Shown: piece after piece, positions 8,100 to 16,344 of the stretch
Numbering within the stretch: position 1 is the first letter of the stretch
How the letters are laid out: each line of letters starts with the position of its first letter
Assembly: GCA_028285365.1 (NCBI GenBank)
Contig: JANQPS010000664.1
Span: 1-37,921 of the forward strand
DNA: 37,921 nucleotides
Reading direction: 5' to 3'
Source of the DNA: Thermoanaerobaculia bacterium
Lineage (GTDB): Bacteria > Acidobacteriota > Thermoanaerobaculia > Multivoradales > Multivoraceae
Translations under genes and position numbers: made by a program
The notes under the pieces: generated by a model
Seen by the model: the letters and a program-made list of their open reading frames with translations, nothing else
What the model was told of the DNA's origin: nothing
The model's database searches: none

Positions 8100-9359
8100 T
8101 CAGGCTCCAGGAGAAGCGGATGGGATCTGGTCGAGGACCACCTGGGCCAGACGCTCGGCAGCGGTGTACGGATCGACGTCGACGTCGGTATTCATCTGCA
8201 CGGCGACGGCGATGTCGTGCTCGGGAAGGTAGATGAGCTGCGAGCGCCAGCCCGGGAACCACCCGCCGTGTCCGACGACGTGCCCGAGCTCGCTGGCATA
8301 GGTGTAGACCCCGGCGCCGTAGAAGCGCTCCTGGCTCTCATCGCGGGCGACGTTGATGCCGAACAGGAGCTCCTGGGTGGCGGCGTCGAGCAGCTCTCCT
8401 TCGTAGAGCGCCTTGGCCCAGCGAACGAGGTCCTGAGAGTTTGTGGCGAGGCCTCCGCCCGTCCATTCGGAACCAGGATTGAAGGCCATGACGCCGTCGG
8501 TGGCGGTCTTCTCGGGCAGGCCGAAGGGGTGCTCGGGGTCGAGATACCCGGCCGCGAGTCCGGGCAGGTCGCGAGTGTTGGAGGGAGACGTGAGCTGCAA
8601 ACCGAGAGGCTCGAGAAAACGCTCGCCCAAAGTCTCGTAGTAGGCCTGAGCGCCGGCTTTCTCGATCACCAACCCCAGGAGGATGTATCCGGTGTCGGTG
8701 TACTGGTAGCTCTCGCCGGCAGGGAACAAGGGGTCCATGCCCAAGACGAAACTCACCTGGCGCTCGGGTGGAAACGAGAGCTCCGGATTGGCGGCGCGCT
8801 CGGTGCTCACAGCCTCTGCGTAGGCCTCGGTGTAGACGTGGTCGGGGACGCCGCTCGAGTGATTGAGCAGCTGGCGCACGGTCATGGTCTCGGCGTTGGG
8901 GACCTGCGCGTACCAGTCGTTGTGACCCAACAGCGAGCTGACCTTGGCGTCGAGCTCGAGCTTGCCCTCCTGGATCAACTGCAGCGCGGTGGCAGCCACG
9001 AACGTCTTGCCGATGCTTCCCGACAGCATTCGATGGTCTTTGGTCATCGGGGTCTGCTGCTCGCGATCGGAGACTCCCACCGCGACCGCGCCGGTTCGTC
9101 CGTCAGGGAGAGCAAAAGCCGCGGTGGCGCCGGGAAAGGTGCTCGTCTCGTGGACGTTGCGCAGCTCGGCTTCGAACGCGGAGGAGATCACGTCGAGTCC
9201 ACCCTGTCCGGAAGCCCCGCCGCCATCAGCGACTGTGGTGCTCTCCTCGGGTGCGCCACAGCCGAGCACCCCCATGAGTGCTACGCAGACGAGTCCCGGA
9301 AAGACCCCGCCGTGCCTTGCTCCAGTGGCGGTGGATCGATCGGGCGTTGCTGTCTTCAC
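8100..9359 (-). CDS. Serine hydrolase, class C beta-lactamase-like family, predicted lipoprotein
   Basis: Penicillin-binding-protein/AmpC-like hydrolase. The N terminus has a basic stretch, a hydrophobic segment and a lipobox-like VLGC, so it is probably anchored as a lipoprotein. The nucleophile motif SIGK occurs in MLSGSIGKTFVA. The second motif is YTDTGY (Tyr-x-Asp/Asn type), and the third is GHGGW in place of KTG, as is usual for this esterase/peptidase family. GTG 9359 is chosen because GAGG lies about 9 bp upstream; the same frame is open to a TTG at 9383, giving 427 aa. It is followed after 4 bp by the cupin gene. Members include D-amino-acid peptidases and esterases, so beta-lactam resistance should not be assumed. 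Confidence 0.85.
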   Translation of the reverse strand: MKTATPDRSTATGARHGGVFPGLVCVALMGVLGCGAPEESTTVADGGGASGQGGLDVISSAFEAELRNVHETSTFPGATAAFALPDGRTGAVAVGVSDREQQTPMTKDHRMLSGSIGKTFVAATALQLIQEGKLELDAKVSSLLGHNDWYAQVPNAETMTVRQLLNHSSGVPDHVYTEAYAEAVSTERAANPELSFPPERQVSFVLGMDPLFPAGESYQYTDTGYILLGLVIEKAGAQAYYETLGERFLEPLGLQLTSPSNTRDLPGLAAGYLDPEHPFGLPEKTATDGVMAFNPGSEWTGGGLATNSQDLVRWAKALYEGELLDAATQELLFGINVARDESQERFYGAGVYTYASELGHVVGHGGWFPGWRSQLIYLPEHDIAVAVQMNTDVDVDPYTAAERLAQVVLDQIPSASPGA

Positions 9360-9492
9360 GGATGGGTTCCTCAGGTCAGCCAAGAGATTCGGCCCAGGTC
9401 ATGGGTTGGTCCGGAGTGTGTCGGTCGCCAAGACAGTACACGACACGTTTGGCGACCGACGCGCGCTTGCGGCGTTCACCGAGTGCTAGCGT

Positions 9493-10287
9493 GTGCACAT
9501 GATCGATCTCACAGGCAAGACTGCTCTCGTGACCGGTGCAACCCGCGGCATAGGGGAGGCTTGTGCCCGGGCGCTCGACGCAGCCGGTGCCCGTGTGCTG
9601 CTTTCCGGCCGCACGGCCTCCGATCTCGAGCGCGTGGCGGCGGAGCTCGAGAACGCGCCGCTCATGCTCGAAGCCGATCTGGCCCCGTCGCGCGCCGGTA
9701 CCGCCCTCGCCGAGCGCGTCCTCGACGAAACGGGAGGTGTCGACATTCTGGTCAACAACGCCGGCATCCCCATGCGCCGGACCCCCGACAAGCTCACCGA
9801 GCAAGACGTCGACCTCGTCTTCTCGATCAACGTGCGCTCGCTGCTCATGTTGACCGTCGGGTTGGGGCCGTCCATGGTCGAGCGCGGTGGCGGATCGGTC
9901 ATCAACATCTCCTCGATTGCCAGCCTGCGCGGACCGTTGGGGCGGGTCGCCTACGCAGGCACCAAAGGTGCTGTCGACGCCATGACCCGCGCCCTGGCCG
10001 CCGACTGGGGGTCGCAGGGGATTCGCGTCAATGCCGTTTGTCCAGGCCTCATCAAGACGGCCATTTGGGAAGAGAGCCGCCGGACCGTACCTGGGCTCAG
10101 TGAACAGCTCGAGCAGCAGATTGCGCTCAAGCGGTGGGGCGAAGGCAGCGACTGCGCCGACGTCGTCGTCTTTCTGGCCTCCGACATGGCGCGCTACGTC
10201 ACGGGCGAGGTGATCGCTGTCGACGGTGGCATGGCGAGAGTCAGCTCGGCGCCCGGGTCCGCAGTCAAGGTGCCGGGGACGAGCTGA
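9493..10287 (+). CDS. Short-chain dehydrogenase/reductase (SDR), 264 aa
   Basis: Classical SDR. It has the NAD(P)-binding TGATRGIGEA near residues 14-23, the NNAG motif (LVNNAGIP) near 87-94, and the catalytic Ser in NISSIASLRG. The Tyr-x-x-x-Lys pair is in YAGTKGAV, and the C-terminal segment SDMARYVTGEVIAVDGGMA is typical of FabG-like members. The frame starts at GTG 9493; the in-frame ATG at 9499 gives MIDLTGKTALV, the usual SDR beginning, and may be the true start. It diverges from the serine hydrolase and converges with the kinase gene. The substrate is unknown. Confidence 0.9.
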   Translation: MHMIDLTGKTALVTGATRGIGEACARALDAAGARVLLSGRTASDLERVAAELENAPLMLEADLAPSRAGTALAERVLDETGGVDILVNNAGIPMRRTPDKLTEQDVDLVFSINVRSLLMLTVGLGPSMVERGGGSVINISSIASLRGPLGRVAYAGTKGAVDAMTRALAADWGSQGIRVNAVCPGLIKTAIWEESRRTVPGLSEQLEQQIALKRWGEGSDCADVVVFLASDMARYVTGEVIAVDGGMARVSSAPGSAVKVPGTS

Positions 10288-10339
10288 CGCCTTTGGGGTC
10301 GCCTGCTGACTCCCGACGTGGCACCAGGTCGCCTGCATC

Positions 10340-12985
10340 TCAAACGAGCGCCAAGGCCTCCTGCAGTGCCTTGGCAGACTGCGGTCGCGGACCGCGACTT
10401 CGTGAGAGCGCGCGGGCCAAGAGCTCGTCCAAGGGCTCGGGCGCATCGGGTAGGGCCTCTCTGAGACTGGGAGTCGGCCCTCGCCGGATGCGGTCGATGG
10501 TCTCGGGCTTGGTTGGTCCCAGAAACGGGTTGCTCCCGGTAAGGCACTCGAAGAGAACCGTAGCCAGGCTCCACACGTCGAACGAGTAGTCCGGCCGATC
10601 ACCGTCGAGCGCTTCGGGGGAGAGGTAAGGCAGCGTCCCCATGATGGGATAGCCGCCATCTCCTGGGACGACCGCAGTCTGCTCCTGCTGCTCGTCGTGC
10701 TCTTGCAGAACGTCGTCGCCGGCACTCGAGTCCAGCACCAGCTTGGCCAGACCGAAGTCGAGGAGCTTGGGCGTGTCATCATCGGTGTAGCCGATGTTGC
10801 TCGGCTTGATGTCGCGATGCAGGATCCCATGATTGTGGAGACGGTCGGTCACGGCTGCCATCGCTGAGATGAGATCCACCGACGCGCCCACGTCGAGTGG
10901 CCCCTCATCGAGGCGGTCCGCCAGAGTGCCACCGCTCAGGTACTCGAAGATCAGTAGCGGTTGCCCGCGCCAGGACTCCGCGCCATAAATCAGGGCGAGG
11001 TTCGGATGGCTGACTGAAGCCATCGTCCTGGCCTCCCGCCGAAGTCTCACGAGTCGTCTGGAGCTCTGGGACGGCAGTGTCTTGATCGCCACGAGTCGGC
11101 CGAGGTCGAGGTCTTCAGCTCGGTAGACGACGCCCATACCTCCCTGGCCGATCTTGGCTTCGAAGAGGAACTTGCCGGCCAGGACCCGCGGCAGGCCGTT
11201 GGCAGAGTTGGCTCCACCACATCTCGAACACTTCGCCCGGTCGTGGCCTTCGACGAGACCGCACCGGGCGCACTCGTGACCGAGGACTTCCGGAGAGCGC
11301 GTGGATCGCCGCCGACCGAACGTGGCGGACGCCGCTTCTGCTGCCAAATGTCCGTGATCGTCCGTGCCGAGAGTCGGCGCCTCGCTGGTGCCGCCGCCGC
11401 TGGAGAAGGACGAGTCGAGCCTCAGAGAGGCTGCCGCAGCGACACCGTTGAGCAGCAGCAAATCGTCTTCGGTGAACTCGAGGCCGCTCTGCTTCTCGCC
11501 CAGTGCGATGACTCCGATGAGGTCTGAGCTGGAGTCGAGGATGGGGACTAGGAGTCTGAAGCCGCTGTCGACCAACCAGTGGCGCTCATCGCTCGTGAGA
11601 TCGGCGACCTCCGTCGACTCTTCGAGATCAAGCTGGAGTGGTCCGTCGAGCTTTCGAACGAGCACGGAATCGATTGGCAAGGCTCGAGCTCGCTCTCCCT
11701 GTGACCTCAGCGCCCGCGTGCTGATGTCGAGGATCAGCACGTCCACGACGTCGAGGTGAAGGGCTCGATCGATCTCTTCGCAGAGAAGGCCAGAGATGGC
11801 GTTGATGTCTGGGGCAGTGCGGGCTCTGTCGGCAAGCGATACGAGAATGCGCCGCGCGTCGTACCCTTCGCGGAAGAAGCGGCGATCGAGGGCTTCGAGG
11901 AGTCGCGGACGAGCTCGAATGGCCAGGAACCCGAGCAGGGTCAGACCCCCGAGGAGGATGACATCGGGTCCGGAGAAGATCGAGTCCAGGGTCTCCTGCC
12001 TCCGGTTGTACAAGAGCACGAGGGATCCGACGAACGGTGCTGCGGTCAAGGTCATCAGGGTCGTGCGAGCCAGCAGATACTCGAGCGCCTTGCGGACGAT
12101 CAGTTTGAGCGGAATCACACGATGCGCCACGATGACGTAGCTTGCGGTGAACGGCACCGTGAGGAGAAACACGTCCATGACGTGAGTCACCCTGTCCTGG
12201 AAGGTCCCAGGCGCAAGATAGGCGTCTCTGAACTCTGGAGATAAGAGCATCAGGAACACCACAAGGACAAAGGGTGCTATCCCTGCCAAGAGCGCGAGGA
12301 CGAGTGCGGCCGCTCGTCTACGCTCCTGGGTAGGCGCAAGCCTTGTCTTGAGGAGACCAAAGACGAACACCGCCATCATCAAGATGAATAGCAGCGGCCA
12401 GTACAGACTCGATGGATTCCGACGGACGAGGCCGAGGAGACCGTCCTCTGACAGGGGAGAGTACACCCGGCCGCCGAGCATCAAGAGATTGGCGAGAAAC
12501 AGAACCGAACCGCAGATCGCGGAGAAGACGGTGCTAACCCCGAGCGTCTTCTCCCAGCGTCCGGAGAGTGGCACCTGTGGAAACTCGGCCGCGAATCGCC
12601 AGGCAAAGTATGGAAGGAAAGCGTCTAGCTGGAGGTACTCGAAGAGGCTTACGCGGACGTCCCAGGGCCCTGGCACCGAGATGATGGCCGCCTCGGCGAA
12701 CGTCGTGGCTACGAGCAACAGAAAGGCTCCCAGCTGTCGACCCGCCTTGTTGTTACGGGCGCCGAACAGAAGCAGGCCTGCCACCAGACCAAAGCACGCC
12801 ATGTAGGCGAGATGGAGCGAAAGCCGCGTGTCTCGATTCGGCTCCGACTGTAGGAGCACGAGCGCGCAGCACAAGCCAATAGACAGCTTGAGCGCCGCGA
12901 GCGCCACAAGGCCACGCCACCAAGGGTTTGCTGAGTGCATCGGTTCTTGGCAGCTGATCTTATTCAGCATGCTGCCAAGTGCCAC
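10340..12985 (-). CDS. Membrane sensor Ser/Thr protein kinase: multi-TM, GAF, Zn-ribbon, kinase, 881 aa
   Basis: Residues about 24-355 contain eight or nine hydrophobic helices. GAF-like sequence follows at about 375-525, then a linker and a four-cysteine zinc ribbon (C572, C575, C586, C589). A Hanks-type kinase domain fills 601-881: P-loop GQGGMGVVYRAED (613-625), VAIK lysine near 635, HRDIKPSN (723-730), DFG (743-745), GTLPYLSPEA near 783-792. All catalytic residues are present, so it should be active. The membrane/GAF part resembles the input half of multi-TM GAF sensor kinases, here joined to a Ser/Thr kinase instead of a histidine kinase. The start is uncertain: GTG 12985, ATG 12970 and ATG 12940 all lack a strong ribosome site. 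It lies 119 bp downstream of the 128-aa orphan gene with no clear terminator between. Confidence 0.9.
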   Translation of the reverse strand: MALGSMLNKISCQEPMHSANPWWRGLVALAALKLSIGLCCALVLLQSEPNRDTRLSLHLAYMACFGLVAGLLLFGARNNKAGRQLGAFLLLVATTFAEAAIISVPGPWDVRVSLFEYLQLDAFLPYFAWRFAAEFPQVPLSGRWEKTLGVSTVFSAICGSVLFLANLLMLGGRVYSPLSEDGLLGLVRRNPSSLYWPLLFILMMAVFVFGLLKTRLAPTQERRRAAALVLALLAGIAPFVLVVFLMLLSPEFRDAYLAPGTFQDRVTHVMDVFLLTVPFTASYVIVAHRVIPLKLIVRKALEYLLARTTLMTLTAAPFVGSLVLLYNRRQETLDSIFSGPDVILLGGLTLLGFLAIRARPRLLEALDRRFFREGYDARRILVSLADRARTAPDINAISGLLCEEIDRALHLDVVDVLILDISTRALRSQGERARALPIDSVLVRKLDGPLQLDLEESTEVADLTSDERHWLVDSGFRLLVPILDSSSDLIGVIALGEKQSGLEFTEDDLLLLNGVAAAASLRLDSSFSSGGGTSEAPTLGTDDHGHLAAEAASATFGRRRSTRSPEVLGHECARCGLVEGHDRAKCSRCGGANSANGLPRVLAGKFLFEAKIGQGGMGVVYRAEDLDLGRLVAIKTLPSQSSRRLVRLRREARTMASVSHPNLALIYGAESWRGQPLLIFEYLSGGTLADRLDEGPLDVGASVDLISAMAAVTDRLHNHGILHRDIKPSNIGYTDDDTPKLLDFGLAKLVLDSSAGDDVLQEHDEQQEQTAVVPGDGGYPIMGTLPYLSPEALDGDRPDYSFDVWSLATVLFECLTGSNPFLGPTKPETIDRIRRGPTPSLREALPDAPEPLDELLARALSRSRGPRPQSAKALQEALALV

Positions 12986-13104
12986 TCAGCGAGGCAGTTT
13001 GTCGTTAGTGTGGGCGTCGAACGCGGCATCCGAACTGGCCGCGCCCGACATGGCCCGAGAGCGTCTTCTATGTGGGTACCGTGTACGCCTTGACTGGATC
13101 GTCT

Positions 13105-13491
13105 CTAATCGTCGGCGGGGACAATACCGTCGCAAACAGTGAGTTCCGGTACGACACCGCCGGCCAAACACAGTCCTCTGACGATCGAGATCGACTTCCT
13201 GGCCGCTTCTTGGGTCACGGTCTTTTCGCCTTTCGCTGCGGCTGCAGCGGCGGCACAGAAACCCATGAATCCCGACGAGGTGAGGAGAGTCAGCTTGTTG
13301 TTCTCCCAGAAAGGGCCGTTGACCTTGTCCTTGAAGTTCTGACGAAAGGGCTCTTCGAAGTACTGTTTCTTCTCCTTGTCAGTCAGCGTTATCCACTCGT
13401 CGGTCTGACTGAGATCGTTGTACGTGTCGACTCCTCTGACGAGTTGCGTGAGGCAATGTGTCAGTGCGTCTTCCCATACCTTGCTGCTCAT
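13105..13491 (-). CDS. Orphan 128-aa protein in the kinase/sigma-54 block
   Basis: ATG 13491 is set by a perfect GGAGG ribosome site 6 bp upstream; the frame is open further back but that part is not expected to be translated. The product starts MSSKVWEDALTHCLTQLV, is hydrophilic and charged for about 70 residues, then has a Gly/Ala-rich hydrophobic stretch (GFMGFCAAAAAAAKG). A second mildly hydrophobic Cys-containing part (RGLCLAGGVVPELTVCDG) precedes an acidic tail. It has four cysteines and no N-terminal signal peptide. I recognise no family. A sigma-54-like promoter with an upstream activator site precedes it, so its expression is probably tied to the neighbouring FHA activator. Confidence 0.8.
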   Translation of the reverse strand: MSSKVWEDALTHCLTQLVRGVDTYNDLSQTDEWITLTDKEKKQYFEEPFRQNFKDKVNGPFWENNKLTLLTSSGFMGFCAAAAAAAKGEKTVTQEAARKSISIVRGLCLAGGVVPELTVCDGIVPADD

Positions 13492-13610
13492 AAGAACCTC
13501 CGATTGAGTCCGACCTGTCAGGAGCAATCCTGTTGGCCGTTTGTCTTGGTTTTGTGGGCCGCAGAGCGACCGAGTCACGGTGTCAGCTTCTGAACGTGTT
13601 CCTGTACTTG

Positions 13611-13626
13611 AGCACGATCTGGGCCA
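13611..13626 (-). promoter_or_regulatory. Putative sigma-54 promoter of the 128-aa gene
   Basis: The minus strand reads TGGCCCAGATCGTGCT, which fits TGGCACG-N4-TTGCW at 9 of 12 defined positions. The essential GG (-24) and GC (-12) are exactly 10 bases apart. The predicted start near 13600 gives a leader of about 110 nt to ATG 13491. It is weaker than the promoter at 17323-17338; confidence comes mainly from the shared upstream site. Confidence 0.5.
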
Positions 13627-13690
13627 GCTCTCTTCTGCCTTTCGTTTGTAGGAAATCTGCTTTCGGGATTCGGCGGTGGCGCAACAACCT

Positions 13691-13713
13691 GACGGTCGAA
13701 ACGGTCCGGACGG
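13691..13713. promoter_or_regulatory. Putative upstream activator site (UAS2) for the FHA regulator
   Basis: GACGGTCG at 13691-13698 is followed by CGGTCCGGACGG at 13702-13713, a near-palindrome of the form CGGTC-N2-GAC(C/G)G. It lies at about -102 to -113 from the predicted sigma-54 start. The same arrangement occurs at nearly the same distance before the secreted-protein operon (17402-17427). Confidence 0.5.
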
Positions 13714-13741
13714 TTGCTCCATCCGTCTCGACAGCCGCTTG

Positions 13742-15343
13742 TCAGCGTTCCAGCTCGGTCATCCGGATCTTGAGTCCTTCTTTCGAGACTTCGAGAGCCT
13801 GTGCAGCAGCCTCGATCTTGTGGTCGTTGGCTTCGAGAGCAGCTTCGATTTCGTCCGCGCCGAGGTCTTTCGCTTTGCGGACCCTCTTGCTCTTCTCGAC
13901 GAGTGAGTAGAGCGAGCCTCGAGACAGGTTGAGAACTTTGGCAGTGGGCCGGATCTGCCAGTGGTTGGCGCGGAGGCACTCGACGAGCTCGTCTTCGCTG
14001 ACGTCCGCGGGATCTCTATAGCGATGGCGTGCGGGCGTCGTCGGGGTGGTTGGAGCGGTGGAGTCTCGAGGTGCTGTGATCGGGGCTGACAGCTGATCTT
14101 CGAGCCAGGGTAGGACTTCGTTGGTCGCGAGCCACTCCCGATCATGGAAGCGCACGGCGAGCCGTGTCGCGACGTTGCGCAGCTGACGCACGTTGCCAGG
14201 CCATCTGTCGAGTGCCAGAGCAGCTACCGCTGCGGCAGGCAGCCACGGACGGTGGCCGTCGGTGTCGAGTTTGTTGCGGCCAGCAGCCTCCTGCAGCTCG
14301 GCGGCTAGCAGGGGATAGAAGAGACGGCCGATATCTTCTCGGCGATGTCGGAGCGCAGGCAGATGAATGACGTAGGCGCTGAGGCGTTGGAGGAGAGGCT
14401 CGCGAAACTCCCCTTGTTCTACCGCCTCTTCGAGGCGAGCATCGGTTGCCGCCAGAATGCGCAGATCGACTTCGTGTTCCTCTTCCGATCCCACGGAACG
14501 GATGGCTCGGTCTTCGATCGCTCTGAGCAGCAGGGCTTGAACCTCGGGGGGAGTGGCCCCGACTTCATCGAGAAACAAGGTCCCAGAAGCGGCCGCGCGA
14601 AAGAGACCAGCACGTGATCTCGTGGAACCGGTAAAAGCCCCTCGAGCCGCTCCGAACAGCTCTGCGGCTGCGAGCGACGGGGGCAACGTCGCCATGTTGA
14701 CCGCAACGAACGGGCCTGCCGAACGCTCACTGGCGTCGTGAATGGCTCGCGCAGTCAGTTCCTTGCCTGTTCCGGTCTCGCCACGAATGAGGACCGGCAC
14801 GTCGACGCGTGCCAACCGCATGATGTCGCTGAAGACTTCCAGCATCCCGTCGCTCTCACCCCGTAGGGAATCGGACGAGCGGATGGCTCTCGTGGGTTCG
14901 AACCGGCGATGCAAGAGGAGGCAGACGCTCTTGCCTAGTAGCAGGACCACTCCTCGGTCGATGGCATCGTCGTCGAATTGCGTTCGACCGGAGCAGGTGA
15001 CGCCGTTGACTGCGAGGCGAGTCGCGCTCGAGGAGTCGATTGTCCAGGTGGCTTCCCGCCTCTCGAGAAGGATTGGCGAGCGACTCAGATGTGTCTCGGC
15101 GAGTGGCTTGCGGCGCCCTCCAGAAAGCGAGGAGAACTCCGGCTCGAGGCGCGAGAGTTTGATGGTGTCGCGAGTCGACGTCGCGTCGAAGAGCTCGGGG
15201 AACGCAATCTCACCTACGCGACCCGTGTCCGGGTGGGCGAGGATGGTGAAACAAACGCGCGGCGTGGAGTCTTCGGTGTCGAAAGACTCGTCGTCGACGG
15301 TGTCTATGTTGAGCCAGTTGCTGCCGGCACTCGGCGGCGACAT
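13742..15343 (-). CDS. FHA-domain sigma-54-dependent activator with two C-terminal HTH motifs, 533 aa
   Basis: Enhancer-binding protein that would remodel sigma-54 RNA polymerase. Residues about 62-148 look like an FHA (phospho-Thr-binding) domain, with LAETHLSRSP as the ligand loop. The AAA+ domain spans about 160-400: Walker A GETGTGKE (188-195), sigma-54-contacting GAFTG (235-239), Walker B TLFLDE (255-260), arginine-finger region near 320, WPGNVRQL (381-388). A Pro/Thr-rich linker (420-440) leads to two Fis-like helix-turn-helix motifs, about 450-485 and 496-531; one is usual. It has no receiver domain, so input is probably a phosphoprotein bound by FHA. FHA-type activators are established in Myxococcus. 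It lies beside a Ser/Thr kinase gene, and putative target promoters flank it on both sides. Confidence 0.93.
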   Translation of the reverse strand: MSPPSAGSNWLNIDTVDDESFDTEDSTPRVCFTILAHPDTGRVGEIAFPELFDATSTRDTIKLSRLEPEFSSLSGGRRKPLAETHLSRSPILLERREATWTIDSSSATRLAVNGVTCSGRTQFDDDAIDRGVVLLLGKSVCLLLHRRFEPTRAIRSSDSLRGESDGMLEVFSDIMRLARVDVPVLIRGETGTGKELTARAIHDASERSAGPFVAVNMATLPPSLAAAELFGAARGAFTGSTRSRAGLFRAAASGTLFLDEVGATPPEVQALLLRAIEDRAIRSVGSEEEHEVDLRILAATDARLEEAVEQGEFREPLLQRLSAYVIHLPALRHRREDIGRLFYPLLAAELQEAAGRNKLDTDGHRPWLPAAAVAALALDRWPGNVRQLRNVATRLAVRFHDREWLATNEVLPWLEDQLSAPITAPRDSTAPTTPTTPARHRYRDPADVSEDELVECLRANHWQIRPTAKVLNLSRGSLYSLVEKSKRVRKAKDLGADEIEAALEANDHKIEAAAQALEVSKEGLKIRMTELER

Positions 15344-15457
15344 CAGTCAGCCAGCTCCCACTACCTGAGATCTTGGATTGTGAATTCAGTGTAGCAACTC
15401 ATGAAGCTTCCGAGGGCCGCCGCTTCGGCGTCGTGGGGCGCTCAGGGTGCGGCGCTG

Positions 15458-15502
15458 AAAAAAACTCGCCGGGGGACGCAACAGCACACGTCACCCCGGC
15501 GA
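15458..15502 (-). terminator. Rho-independent terminator of the secreted-protein operon
   Basis: On the minus strand TCGCCGGGG (15502-15494) pairs with CCCCGGCGA (15474-15466), and a run of seven T follows at 15464-15458. The stem is 9 bp, perfect and GC-rich, with a 19-base loop that can itself partly pair. It begins 20 bp after the stop of the 15523-16344 gene and before the activator gene, separating the two transcription units. Confidence 0.85.
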
Positions 15503-15522
15503 CCGGAGATCAATGACACCGT

Positions 15523-16344
15523 CTAGAGGCGCGACCCGTCGTCGATGTGGGAGATACGCTGGTCATAGCGCATGACGGTGTTGCGCAGCTTGCGCAGAAG
15601 CATCGCGTGCTCGTTGCGTCGCTCGTCGACGACGCCTGGGGGTGGGTAGACGAAACGAAGTGAGGTCTCTGCCGAGGTCACGAGGAGGAGCTCATGGCCG
15701 CTGTTGCCTTCGATGACCTCGTAGACGACGACCGGGTCGGAGTCGCCTCCGGCTCGATAGGCCGCAAGTAGCTCTTCGAGAGCCCTCTCCATGGCCGCGC
15801 CACCTCCAGGACGAGCGAACAGCCTCGTGGTCATGAGGCCTGACGAGCCGGAGAGTTTGCGTCTCTCCGGTCCGGCTTCGGACGAGAGATCACTACGTCG
15901 CTCGAGGACGAGCCGATACTGATGGTCGACCCGCTCGATGGCGCGATCCCACGCCTCGGTGCTGCGAAGGTCTTCGACCATCTGAACTCGAATCTCGTCT
16001 TCCCAGGTGGCAACCTCCCTCAGCGAGCGGAAGGACGTGGCAACGACGTAGAACGAGGCCGGCATGCGGTTCGCCCCAAACGGGCTCTGCAGCACCATGT
16101 GCACGCCCCGGTAGGAATCGAGCGCGTTCTCTGGTGTTCTGGAGCGCCATCTCTCGATCAGGTAGCGCATGTCGCCTCTGTAGGGTTGCATCTGATTCAA
16201 GCCGACTTCGTGAACGAGAAGTCGCACGTGGGTGGCGTCGTCGAACCACTGGATGTCGGAACCGGCCGAGCGAGAGGTCGCGCCGAAGAGACACAGCAGC
16301 ACCATCGGTGCAAGGGACCACGCTCCAGGGGTCGCTGCCTTCAT
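15523..16344 (-). CDS. Secreted protein, paralogue of its upstream neighbour, 273 aa
   Basis: An N-terminal signal peptide (basic start, WSLAPMVLLCLFGATSRSAG) indicates export. The mature part looks like two ferredoxin-like alpha/beta halves. The first contains YVVATSFRSLREVATWEDE. The second contains TTRLFARPGGGAAMERAL followed by a strand-loop-strand ending ELLLVTSAETSLRF. The same layout is seen in the 16341-17201 product, where the second half reads LRLEYAFVKPGKEAAFEAAL and PLFVVGSASRNEADL. This fold class (dimeric alpha/beta barrel, NIPSNAP/ABM-like) is inferred by eye. ATG overlaps the upstream stop (ATGA), so translation is coupled. No catalytic residue can be named. Confidence 0.82.
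   Translation of the reverse strand: MKAATPGAWSLAPMVLLCLFGATSRSAGSDIQWFDDATHVRLLVHEVGLNQMQPYRGDMRYLIERWRSRTPENALDSYRGVHMVLQSPFGANRMPASFYVVATSFRSLREVATWEDEIRVQMVEDLRSTEAWDRAIERVDHQYRLVLERRSDLSSEAGPERRKLSGSSGLMTTRLFARPGGGAAMERALEELLAAYRAGGDSDPVVVYEVIEGNSGHELLLVTSAETSLRFVYPPPGVVDERRNEHAMLLRKLRNTVMRYDQRISHIDDGSRL

Noticed and set aside
8007-10103. Long plus-strand open frame of about 700 codons
   Set aside because: It lies antisense to the serine hydrolase and cupin genes and runs into the SDR gene in another frame. It has no family features and is an effect of high GC.
12968-12985. TGGCACTTGGCAGC near the kinase start as a sigma-54 promoter
   Set aside because: The spacing is one base too short and it overlaps the possible start codons, leaving no leader.
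13105-13491. 128-aa protein as a RiPP precursor with a double-glycine leader (CLAGG before a Cys-containing tail)
   Set aside because: The leader would be over 100 residues, there is no modification enzyme nearby, and the window's ABC exporter lacks a C39 peptidase domain.
13523-13538. GG-N11-GC element on the minus strand close to the 128-aa gene (CGGCCAACAGGATTGC)
   Set aside because: The -24/-12 spacing is one base too long for sigma-54; the element at 13611-13626 has exact spacing and a matching upstream site.
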